Of a stretch of 7,349 nt of DNA, positions 1 to 5,146 are shown one piece after another (within the stretch, counting starts at the first letter, position 1; the number at the start of each line of letters is the position of its first letter). The stretch covers positions 1 to 7,349 of the forward strand of contig DGIP01000190.1 of the NCBI GenBank assembly GCA_002386405.1, given 5' to 3'. This DNA is from Stenotrophomonas maltophilia (GTDB lineage Bacteria; Pseudomonadota; Gammaproteobacteria; Xanthomonadales; Xanthomonadaceae). The notes under the pieces were generated by a model that was not told the DNA's origin, did not search any database, and saw only the letters and a list, made by a program, of their open reading frames with translations. The translations under genes were made by a program, and so were the position numbers.

Positions 1-633
1 AGCTGCCGGTGCGGGCGCCTGCGCTGCCTGGTCCAGGCGCGAGGTCAGGTAGCCCATCCCCACCAGCAGGCCCAGCGTCAGCGAACCCAGCGCGGCGATC
101 GAGATGCGCCGCACCGCTTCGCGGCGTGCCTCGTGCTTGACCCGGGTTTCCACGTCGCCGGGCAGGTAGGGCTGCAGCATCGGCCACAGCAGGCTGCCGT
201 CCAGCACTTCCACGCTCTGCTTGTCGGCGGTCGAACGGCCATCGCGCTCGACCACCCCTTCGGTGATGAGGATGCCACCGCGGGCACCGGCCAGGCGTGC
301 GGCGGCGCCCAGCTCGTTCACCGCCGCCCGGCCGATCCGGTAGGCGCGGCCATGCTTGCACGACACCAGGAACCGCTGGTGCTGGGCGTCCTGCATCAGG
401 AAGTCGCTGCTGGGCTCACGGCTGTCGTCGGCCTCGCCGGTCACGTCCTGCAGGCCGCGCTGCTCGTGCAGGGCGCGCCGGACGATTTCGGAGAAGTCCC
501 GCCAGTGCATGCCGGCCAGGGCGTTAAGTCCCAACCGGGTCTCCTTGCGGCGGCGTTTCACCAGCCAGAAGTAGGCAGCGGCGAGGGACCAGACAACGAG
601 GGCCAGCAGGAGAGCCAGAATCCAGGAGAACAT
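1..633 (-). CDS. Mrr-type nuclease-like membrane protein, C-terminus beyond the window
   Basis: An open frame of 211 codons begins at the ATG at 633 and runs off the left edge without a stop, so the C-terminus is unknown. Residues 3-25 form a hydrophobic segment followed by KRRRK, a typical inside-positive anchor. A second hydrophobic segment lies at about 177-196. Between them, residues 42-155 resemble the Mrr_cat restriction-endonuclease fold: a WRDFSEIVRRAL helix (44-54), Asp77, the strand FLVSCKHG (88-95), then a GARGGILITEG strand (116-126). Mrr-type nucleases normally carry Gln or Glu two residues before the catalytic Lys. Here the triad is Ser91-Cys92-Lys93, so catalysis is doubtful. 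The domain probably faces the cytoplasm. The start is supported by the membrane segment directly after it, although the ribosome site (TAGG) is weak. It lies downstream of the phasin but beyond a terminator, so it is probably transcribed separately. The family call is from remembered motifs and its function is unknown. Confidence 0.75.
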   Translation of the reverse strand, partial: MFSWILALLLALVVWSLAAAYFWLVKRRRKETRLGLNALAGMHWRDFSEIVRRALHEQRGLQDVTGEADDSREPSSDFLMQDAQHQRFLVSCKHGRAYRIGRAAVNELGAAARLAGARGGILITEGVVERDGRSTADKQSVEVLDGSLLWPMLQPYLPGDVETRVKHEARREAVRRISIAALGSLTLGLLVGMGYLTSRLDQAAQAPAPAA

Positions 634-669
634 GGGACCTAGAGATGAACACGGAGGTGCGGACGACAG

Positions 670-675
670 TTTATA
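670..675 (-). promoter_or_regulatory. Possible -10 element for the nuclease-like gene
   Basis: On the minus strand this reads TATAAA, five of six matches to the sigma-70 -10 consensus, in an otherwise GC-rich spacer. It would start a transcript about 30 bases before the ATG at 633. No convincing -35 lies at 16-18 bases (the sequence there is TCCCGC). A separate promoter is expected because a terminator lies just upstream. Confidence 0.3.
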
Positions 676-721
676 TGCGCCCGACCCTGTCTGCGGGATG
701 TCGTTTTGAGATCGCGCCCAC

Positions 722-785
722 AAAAAACCCGCCAATCCTTAGCCGTGAGGGGAGGGAACAAACGGCGCAGAAGCAATTGGCGGGT
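722..785 (-). terminator. Intrinsic terminator downstream of the phasin gene
   Basis: On the minus strand ACCCGCCAAT (785-776) pairs perfectly with ATTGGCGGGT (736-727), and the second arm runs directly into six T residues (727-722). This is the form of a Rho-independent terminator and lies about 70 bases past the phasin stop. The enclosed loop is 39 bases, far longer than usual, and contains a second hairpin, GCCGT/ACGGC (766-762 with 746-742). That suggests the element may be more than a plain terminator. Confidence 0.75.
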
Positions 786-787
786 CG
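722..787 (-). ncRNA. Candidate small RNA with C-rich apical loop
   Basis: A promoter-like element at 822-794 predicts transcription starting at about 787, immediately before the left arm of the outer 10-bp stem. The transcript would end in the T-run at 722, giving about 65 nt. It would fold as an outer stem enclosing an inner 5-bp stem whose 15-nt loop (761-747) contains CCCTCCCC. That run can pair with GGAGG-type ribosome-binding sites. Xanthomonas is known to have small RNAs with C-rich loops (for example sX13) that act on G-rich translation start regions. I cannot say whether this is a homologue. The alternative is that the element is only the phasin terminator. Confidence 0.35.
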
Positions 788-793
788 GTTTCG

Positions 794-822
794 ATTGTCA
801 ACAAAGTCGTGCTGCTTTGCAA
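794..822 (-). promoter_or_regulatory. Promoter-like element before the candidate small RNA
   Basis: On the minus strand TTGCAA (822-817) and GACAAT (799-794) are separated by exactly 17 bases. Each matches the sigma-70 consensus at four of six positions. The predicted start, 6-7 bases further on, falls at the base of the stem that begins at 785. A perfect TTGACA also occurs at 802-797, but the hexamer 17 bases below it (AATTGC) is a poor -10. This is prediction from sequence only. Confidence 0.35.
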
Positions 823-853
823 CAATCACAGTACGGGGCCGTGTGGTCGGCGC

Positions 854-1348
854 TCAGGGGTCCGAACCGGGCGACTGGTGGGTGCCCGGACGTGGGTCGG
901 CATTGGGGGAGGCGTTGCGGGCCTCGGCACGGTTGAGCCGGGCGGTGAGGGCATCGATCCGCACGTTGAGGGCGGCCACGTCCTCGGCCGTGGGGATATG
1001 CAGGCGCTTGAGCACGCCCTGGACGCGGTCGTCGAAGGCCTTCTCCACCTTGTCCCAGGTGCCGGCGGCCTTTTCACGCGCCTCGCCCAGGTGTTCTTCC
1101 ACGTTGTCGCGCCAGCGCGGCGTATCGCCGGCCTGCTCGCGGTTACGTGCGTCGACGGTTTCGCCTTCCTTGACCAGATCGTCGAAGACGCGGGTGCCTT
1201 CTGCCTGGGCGCGTGCGAACACGCCCAGCCCGGCCAGCCAGATCTGCTTGGCCGAACCGGTCAGCTGGCGCGAGAAGCGCTCGGCCTGGTCCTGCAGCGA
1301 GGGCTTTTCATCGGGGCTGCGGTCATCGTAGTCGTCGTGTGTGTTCAT
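854..1348 (-). CDS. Phasin family protein (PHA granule-associated)
   Basis: A 164-residue protein of the PhaI/PhaF type. Phasins coat polyhydroxyalkanoate granules in the cytoplasm and affect their number and size. The diagnostic parts are the segment around AKQIWLAGLGVFARAQ (33-48) continuing to FDDLVKEGE (55-63), and the LKRLHIPTAEDV segment (113-124) followed by a heptad-like stretch ALNVRIDALTARLNRAEA (126-143) that probably forms a coiled coil. The middle (65-110) is highly charged and probably helical. The tail (145-164) is Pro/Gly/Asn/Ser-rich and disordered, and the long Ala/Lys/Pro repeat tail of PhaF is absent. The start has AGGAT eight bases upstream. It lies 87 bases downstream of the PHA-system gene on the same strand, and the two are probably co-transcribed. 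Many such proteins occur in strains without proven PHA synthesis, so a general stress or membrane role is possible. Confidence 0.85.
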   Translation of the reverse strand: MNTHDDYDDRSPDEKPSLQDQAERFSRQLTGSAKQIWLAGLGVFARAQAEGTRVFDDLVKEGETVDARNREQAGDTPRWRDNVEEHLGEAREKAAGTWDKVEKAFDDRVQGVLKRLHIPTAEDVAALNVRIDALTARLNRAEARNASPNADPRPGTHQSPGSDP

Positions 1349-1410
1349 GGGGCGATCCTGTGAGTGGCCACCCGCCGATCCTACCCAGCGCTGCGATTGT
1401 GCGGCGTGAT

Positions 1411-1429
1411 GGCGCGGCGGCGCCGCGCC
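1411..1429 (-). other. GC-rich hairpin between the PHA-system gene and the phasin gene
   Basis: GGCGCGGC and GCCGCGCC form a perfect 8-bp stem around a 3-base loop, just past the stop of the PHA-system gene. No T-run follows on either strand, so it is not a standard terminator. It could stabilise the upstream message or cause partial termination. It lacks a GTAG flank and is therefore not called a SMAG repeat. Confidence 0.55.
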
Positions 1430-1435
1430 GGTGGT

Positions 1436-1711
1436 TCAGCCGAGCTTTTCCTGCAGCACGCGCTGGATCTCGCCTTCGACCATGCCCTTCATCATCGACA
1501 CCGGGAAACCCAGTTCGGCGGCCACATGCACCTGGCCGGGCAGCAGCTCGATCAAGCCCTTGACCCCGGAGCCGTTGAACTTCAATGCATCGCCCACCCA
1601 GCTGGTTTCCAGCGAGAACTTGTCGGTGAGCTTTGCCGCCATCGCTTCGATCGCTTCGCGGGCCGCCTCGGGGGACAGTGCGTGGGCGTGGTGGATATCG
1701 ATGCTGGACAT
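1436..1711 (-). CDS. Polyhydroxyalkanoic acid system family protein
   Basis: A 91-residue protein matching the small PHA_gran_rgn type family, which is often encoded beside phasins or PHA genes. Its biochemical role is not established. The visible pattern is IDIHHAHALSPEAAREAIE (4-22), an alternating strand around W38-GD-LKF-G (38-47), GVKGLIELLPGQVHVAAELGF (49-69), then a terminal helix with MMKGMVEGEIQRVLQEKL (73-90). There is no signal peptide or membrane segment, so it is cytoplasmic. The length is normal for the family. The start is well supported by AGGAG five to six bases upstream of the ATG at 1711. It is the first gene of the leftward PHA-related pair and is divergent from the FHA gene across 89 bases. 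Confidence 0.8.
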   Translation of the reverse strand: MSSIDIHHAHALSPEAAREAIEAMAAKLTDKFSLETSWVGDALKFNGSGVKGLIELLPGQVHVAAELGFPVSMMKGMVEGEIQRVLQEKLG

Positions 1712-1784
1712 GCGGGCTCCTGGCGGGCGGTAGCGGGGAATGGGCGTGCATTGTGCACACTTCTATCCTCCCGCACACGCAACC

Positions 1785-1793
1785 TGCTAGGCT
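1785..1793 (+). promoter_or_regulatory. Possible extended -10 element of the FHA gene
   Basis: The sequence reads TG, one base, then TAGGCT. It keeps the TGn extension and the key T, A and final T of a -10 box. The predicted transcription start, seven bases on, coincides with the GTG start codon at 1801, so the message would be leaderless or nearly so. No good -35 is present. A palindrome TGTGCACA lies upstream at 1752-1759 and could be an operator, but it may be chance. Confidence 0.3.
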
Positions 1794-1800
1794 GCGCCGC

Positions 1801-2601
1801 GTGCAGAACCTGCTTGTTCACTTCACTCATCGCCAACACCCCGACCAGCCGTTGCGGCCGGGGGTACAGCGCATCGTGCGCCACGCCTCGGGCAGCGTCC
1901 GCCTCGGTGGTGATGCGGCCGGCACTCTGTTGCTGGCCCAGTTCTGCCTGGACGACCGCGGCCTGTGGCTGCAGGTGGCCACCGGCATGCGCGGCATCCA
2001 CGTCAACGGTCGCCCGGTGCGGCGCATGGCGCTGCTGCGGCCCGGCGACGCGGTCTACGCCGACGGCGTGGAAATGCTGATCCAGGGCGAGTGCGAAGCC
2101 CTCAACCATGCCCCCTCGCGCAGCGATGACGGCGCCGAAGACCAGCGCCTGCTGCGCGGCGTCGGCGGGCAGCACCACGGCCGCAGCTACACCCTCGACC
2201 GCCCGCGGGTGATCGGGCGTGGGGCCGAATCGGACATCGTCATCGACGACCCGGCGTTCGCCGAACAGCATGCGCGCCTGGAACGCCACGGTGACCGCCT
2301 GCTGCTGCGGGACCTGGGGGCGGGCGAATCGACCCGGGTCAACGGCGTCAGCGTGAGGCATTGCTGGCTGCAGCCCGGCGACCAGCTGGTGTTCGATGCC
2401 CAGCACCGGTTCGTGCTGGAAGTGCCGCACGACGGCCGCAAGCGGGTGGTCAGCGATGAGGAGGACGAGCTGCTCGACCTGCCATCGCCGGTGGAAGCCC
2501 AGGCCAAGCCGAAGCGCGTGAGCCGCTGGCCGTGGCTGCTCGGCAGCGCGCTGCTGCTGGCCGGCCTGATCAGCCTGCTGCTGTGGTTCGGCGCGCGTTG
2601 A
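1801..2601 (+). CDS. FHA-domain protein with C-terminal membrane anchor
   Basis: 266 residues if translation starts at the GTG at 1801. FHA domains bind phosphothreonine and act in Ser/Thr kinase signalling or secretion-system control. The clear FHA domain spans about 130-207: VIGRGAESDIVIDD (137-150) with Gly139-Arg140 and Ser144-Asp145, His157, LRDLGAGESTRVNG (169-182) ending in the conserved Asn-Gly pair, then LQPGDQLVF. Residues 22-95 look like a second, degenerate FHA-like fold, with IHVNG (66-70) and LLRPGDAVY (78-86) but no Gly-Arg or Ser-His signature. An acidic linker (219-226) follows. A single hydrophobic segment (243-264) ends two residues from the C-terminus, so the protein is tail-anchored with the FHA parts in the cytoplasm. 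The frame is open upstream to 1633, but that part overlaps the divergent gene and has shadow-like composition. There is no strong ribosome site at 1801. No kinase or phosphatase is visible nearby. Confidence 0.8.
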   Translation: MQNLLVHFTHRQHPDQPLRPGVQRIVRHASGSVRLGGDAAGTLLLAQFCLDDRGLWLQVATGMRGIHVNGRPVRRMALLRPGDAVYADGVEMLIQGECEALNHAPSRSDDGAEDQRLLRGVGGQHHGRSYTLDRPRVIGRGAESDIVIDDPAFAEQHARLERHGDRLLLRDLGAGESTRVNGVSVRHCWLQPGDQLVFDAQHRFVLEVPHDGRKRVVSDEEDELLDLPSPVEAQAKPKRVSRWPWLLGSALLLAGLISLLLWFGAR

Positions 2602-2607
2602 ACGCGT

Positions 2608-2632
2608 CGCCCGACCAACGGTCGGGCGCTAC
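2608..2632 (-). repeat. SMAG (GTAG hairpin) repeat, minus orientation
   Basis: On the minus strand GTAG (2632-2629) is followed by a perfect 9-bp hairpin, CGCCCGACC/GGTCGGGCG, with loop GTT. This is the structure of the SMAG repetitive extragenic palindromes of Stenotrophomonas maltophilia. It lies seven bases after the stop of the FHA gene and may end or protect that message. Confidence 0.8.
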
Positions 2633-2652
2633 CCCGCGTAGCACGAATGACG

Positions 2653-2677
2653 GTAGCACACGACCGCTGGTCGTGTG
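2653..2677 (+). repeat. SMAG (GTAG hairpin) repeat, plus orientation
   Basis: GTAG is followed by a perfect 9-bp hairpin, CACACGACC/GGTCGTGTG, with loop GCT. It is inverted relative to the repeat at 2608-2632. The two GTAG ends face each other across 20 bases, a dimer arrangement known for SMAG elements. The arms share only the CGACC/GGTCG core with the first copy, so they are different subtypes and not a recent duplication. Confidence 0.8.
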
Positions 2678-2779
2678 GCGGCGCCGATAGATTCAATCGC
2701 AACCAATTTCGCCTTGTCCTGCAAGGCCTAAAGGCTGGTGCGCTGCGGCATACTAGGGGTCTTGCCCCATAGGTGTGAC

Positions 2780-3865
2780 ATGACGCGCGCGTTCAATTTC
2801 AGTGCCGGCCCTGCAACCCTGCCGGAATCGGTCCTGCGCCAGGCGCAGGAAGAGATGTTGGAATGGAACGGCGCTGGCGCCTCCATTGTCGAAATGAGCC
2901 ACCGCGGCCCGGAGTTCATGGCCGTTGCCGCCCAGGCCGAAGCCGACCTGCGCCGCCTGCTCGGCGTGCCGGACGATTACGCGGTGATGTTCCTGGCCGG
3001 CGGGGCGACCACCCAGCAGGCGCTGCTCGCGTTGAACTTCGCCGCCCCCGGGCAGACCGTGGATTACGTGCTTACCGGGCATTGGGGCAAGACCGCGATC
3101 AAGCAGGTCAGCCCCTACGTGCGGGTCAACGTGGCCGCCAGCAGCGAAGCCGGTGGTTTCCATGACATCCCGCCACGCAGCCAGTGGCAGCTGTCCGACG
3201 ATGCCGCCTACGTGCACATCACCGCCAACGAAACCATCCATGGCGTCGAGTTCCGTGACACCCCGGACGTCGGCAGCGCGCCGCTGTTCGCCGATTTCAG
3301 CTCGTCCATCGCCAGCGAACCGCTGGATGTCTCGCGCTATGGCCTGATCTACGCCGGTGCACAGAAGAACCTGGGCCCGGTCGGTGTGTCGGTGGTGATC
3401 GTGCGCCGCGACCTGCTCGAGCGCAGCGGCCAGCCGCGCGCGGACATCTTCGACTACCGCTCGCACGTCGCCCGCGATTCCATGCTCAACACCCCGCCCA
3501 CCTGGAACTGGTACCTGGCCGGGCTGGTGTTCCAGTGGATGCTGGCCGAGGGCGGGGTGGAAGAATTTGCACGCCGCAACGCGGTCAAGTCGACGCTGAT
3601 CTACGGCGCCATCGATGCCTCCGGCGGCTTCTACCGCAACGAGGTCGAGCCTGCCGCGCGTTCACGCATGAACATTCCGTTCTTCCTGCCCGATGAAGCC
3701 CTCACCGCCCGTTTCGTGAGCGAGTCCAAGGCCGCCGGGCTGCTGGCGCTGAAGGGCCACAAGGCCGTCGGCGGCATCCGCGCCTCGCTGTACAACGCAC
3801 TGCCGGTGGAAGGCGCACAGGCGCTGGCCTCCTTCATGCGTGATTTCCAGCAGCGCAACGGTTGA
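2780..3865 (+). CDS. serC: Phosphoserine aminotransferase
   Basis: A 361-residue PLP enzyme that interconverts 3-phosphohydroxypyruvate plus glutamate with phosphoserine. It also acts on the equivalent substrate in pyridoxal phosphate synthesis. It is cytoplasmic and normally dimeric. Diagnostic parts: [10 protein letters not shown] near the N-terminus (6-15), EMSHRGPEF (38-46), GGATTQQ (74-80), HWGK (101-104) with the Trp that stacks on PLP, ADFSSSI (171-177) with the PLP-ring Asp172, [12 protein letters not shown] (191-202) with the Schiff-base Lys196, LNTPPTW (236-242), and [10 protein letters not shown] (331-340). The length matches E. coli SerC. The start at 2780 puts the NFSAGP motif at the usual distance and has AGGTG four bases upstream. 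A longer frame from a GTG at 2738 has no support. A possible -10-like CATACT lies at 2749-2754 without a clear -35. It is first in a likely serC-pheA-aroA operon, 29 bases before pheA. Confidence 0.97.
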   Translation: MTRAFNFSAGPATLPESVLRQAQEEMLEWNGAGASIVEMSHRGPEFMAVAAQAEADLRRLLGVPDDYAVMFLAGGATTQQALLALNFAAPGQTVDYVLTGHWGKTAIKQVSPYVRVNVAASSEAGGFHDIPPRSQWQLSDDAAYVHITANETIHGVEFRDTPDVGSAPLFADFSSSIASEPLDVSRYGLIYAGAQKNLGPVGVSVVIVRRDLLERSGQPRADIFDYRSHVARDSMLNTPPTWNWYLAGLVFQWMLAEGGVEEFARRNAVKSTLIYGAIDASGGFYRNEVEPAARSRMNIPFFLPDEALTARFVSESKAAGLLALKGHKAVGGIRASLYNALPVEGAQALASFMRDFQQRNG

Positions 3866-3894
3866 CGTTCCCGAATCAGTAACTGGATACCCTG

Positions 3895-5055
3895 ATGGCC
3901 ACCAAACCCGCCAAGCCCAAGGCACCCGCCGCCAAGCCCACCAAAGCCAAGGCCGACGCCGTACCTGCCGTCGCCGCCCCGGTGCTGTCGGACGTGCGCG
4001 CCAAGATCGACCACATTGACCGCAGCATCCAGGCGCTGATCGCCGAGCGCGCCCAGTTTGCCCACCAGGTCGGCAAGGCCAAGGGCAAGCTTGCCGCGGC
4101 CGTGGATTACTACCGCCCCGAACGCGAAGCCCAGGTGCTGCGCATGGTGGTGGACCGCAACGAAGGCCCGCTCAGCGATGAAGTGCTGGTGCATGTGTTC
4201 CGCGAAATCATGTCGGCCTGCCTCGCCCAGCAGGAGCCGCTGAAGATCGGTTACCTCGGTCCGGAAGGCACCTTCAGCCAGCAGGCCGTGCTCAAGCACT
4301 TCGGCCGCTCGGCGCTGGGCCTGCCGCTGGCCAGCATTGAAGAAGTGTTCCAGGAAGTGGAAGCGGGCAATGCCGATTTCGGCGTGGTGCCGGTGGAAAA
4401 CTCGGGGCAGGGCACCATCCAGATCACCCTGGACATGTTCCTCACCTCCAACCTGAAGATCTGCGGCGAAGTCGAACTGCGCGTGCAGCAGTACCTGATG
4501 TCGCGCAGCGGCCGGCTGGAAGATGTGGAGCGCGTGTACGGCCACCCGCAGTCGTTCATGCAGACCTCCTCCTGGCTGCGCGCCAACCTGCCCAAGGCCG
4601 AAAAGGTGCCGGTGTCGAGCAACGCCGAAGGCGCGCGCCGCGCCCGCAATGCCGATGACGCCGCCGCCATCGGTGGCGAAAGTGCAGGGCACGTGTACGG
4701 CCTGAAGAAGGTCGTGACCAAGCCGATCCAGAACGACGCCGACAACACCACCCGCTTCCTGGTGGTGGGCCGCCAGTTCTTCCCGACCTCCGGCCACGAC
4801 CGCACCTCGGTGCTGGTGTTCATCCACGACAAGCCCGGTGCGCTGTTCGACGTGCTCAGCCCGTTCGCGCGGCACGGCATCAGCATGAACCGCATCGAGT
4901 CGCGCCCGTCGCATAACGCCAAGTGGGAATACGGCTTCTTCATCGACCTGGCCGGCCACATCGACGATGCGGCCATGCAGGCCGCGTTGGCCGAACTCAA
5001 GGCGCACTCGGCGCAGATCAAGGTGCTGGGCTCCTATCCGGTGGCCGTGCCCTGA
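3895..5055 (+). CDS. pheA: Bifunctional chorismate mutase / prephenate dehydratase (P-protein)
   Basis: 386 residues with three domains. An AroQ-type chorismate mutase occupies about 31-113: VRAKIDHIDRSIQALIAERAQ (34-54) with the substrate-binding Arg and Asp pattern, YYRPERE (72-78), and LVHVFREIMSAC (98-109). Prephenate dehydratase spans about 116-293: IGYLGPEGTFSQQA (118-131), VVPVENSGQGTIQ (164-176), GHPQS (216-220), and the catalytic NTTRF motif (284-288). The ACT domain spans about 302-380, with GALFDVL (315-321) and ESRP (335-338), the usual phenylalanine-binding motifs, so feedback inhibition by phenylalanine is expected. It converts chorismate through prephenate to phenylpyruvate in the cytoplasm. 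The first 30 residues are an Ala/Lys/Pro-rich extension absent from E. coli PheA. The start codon is the only ATG between the serC stop and the mutase domain that keeps this tail. Its ribosome site (TGGA) is weak, suggesting coupling to serC translation. Confidence 0.97.
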   Translation: MATKPAKPKAPAAKPTKAKADAVPAVAAPVLSDVRAKIDHIDRSIQALIAERAQFAHQVGKAKGKLAAAVDYYRPEREAQVLRMVVDRNEGPLSDEVLVHVFREIMSACLAQQEPLKIGYLGPEGTFSQQAVLKHFGRSALGLPLASIEEVFQEVEAGNADFGVVPVENSGQGTIQITLDMFLTSNLKICGEVELRVQQYLMSRSGRLEDVERVYGHPQSFMQTSSWLRANLPKAEKVPVSSNAEGARRARNADDAAAIGGESAGHVYGLKKVVTKPIQNDADNTTRFLVVGRQFFPTSGHDRTSVLVFIHDKPGALFDVLSPFARHGISMNRIESRPSHNAKWEYGFFIDLAGHIDDAAMQAALAELKAHSAQIKVLGSYPVAVP

Positions 5056-5061
5056 GTCCCC

Positions 5062-5090
5062 GGCGTCGCCGCCCCGCGCGCGGCGCCGCT
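5062..5090 (+). other. GC-rich hairpin in the pheA-aroA spacer
   Basis: GGCGTCGCC (5062-5070) and GGCGCCGCT (5082-5090) form a 9-position stem with one internal mismatch and one end wobble around an 11-base loop, a few bases after the pheA stop. Only two T residues follow, so it is not a strong terminator. It could reduce readthrough to aroA or protect the message end. High GC makes chance structure likely. Confidence 0.4.
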
Positions 5091-5146
5091 TACCGTCATT
5101 CCGCACCATTGCTGCCCTGGCGGGCGGCTTTCTACAGGATTCACCG

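Noticed and set aside
133..642. A 169-codon plus-strand frame at the left edge
   Set aside because: It shadows the nuclease-like gene, whose membrane segments and domain pattern are coherent on the minus strand.
797..802. A perfect TTGACA on the minus strand as a -35 box
   Set aside because: The hexamer 17 bases downstream is AATTGC, a poor -10, and the start would fall inside the hairpin. The pair TTGCAA/GACAAT fits better.
645..1331. A 228-codon plus-strand frame opposite the phasin
   Set aside because: Composition is Ser/Arg/Ala-rich with no motifs, and the opposite strand carries the recognised phasin.
1582..2430. A 282-codon minus-strand frame over the FHA gene
   Set aside because: It overlaps both the FHA gene and the PHA-system gene, and its translation resembles no family known to me.
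2608..2677. The two hairpins as a CRISPR fragment or plain terminators
   Set aside because: There are only two units, they are inverted and not direct, with no spacers or T-runs. The GTAG flank fits SMAG repeats better.
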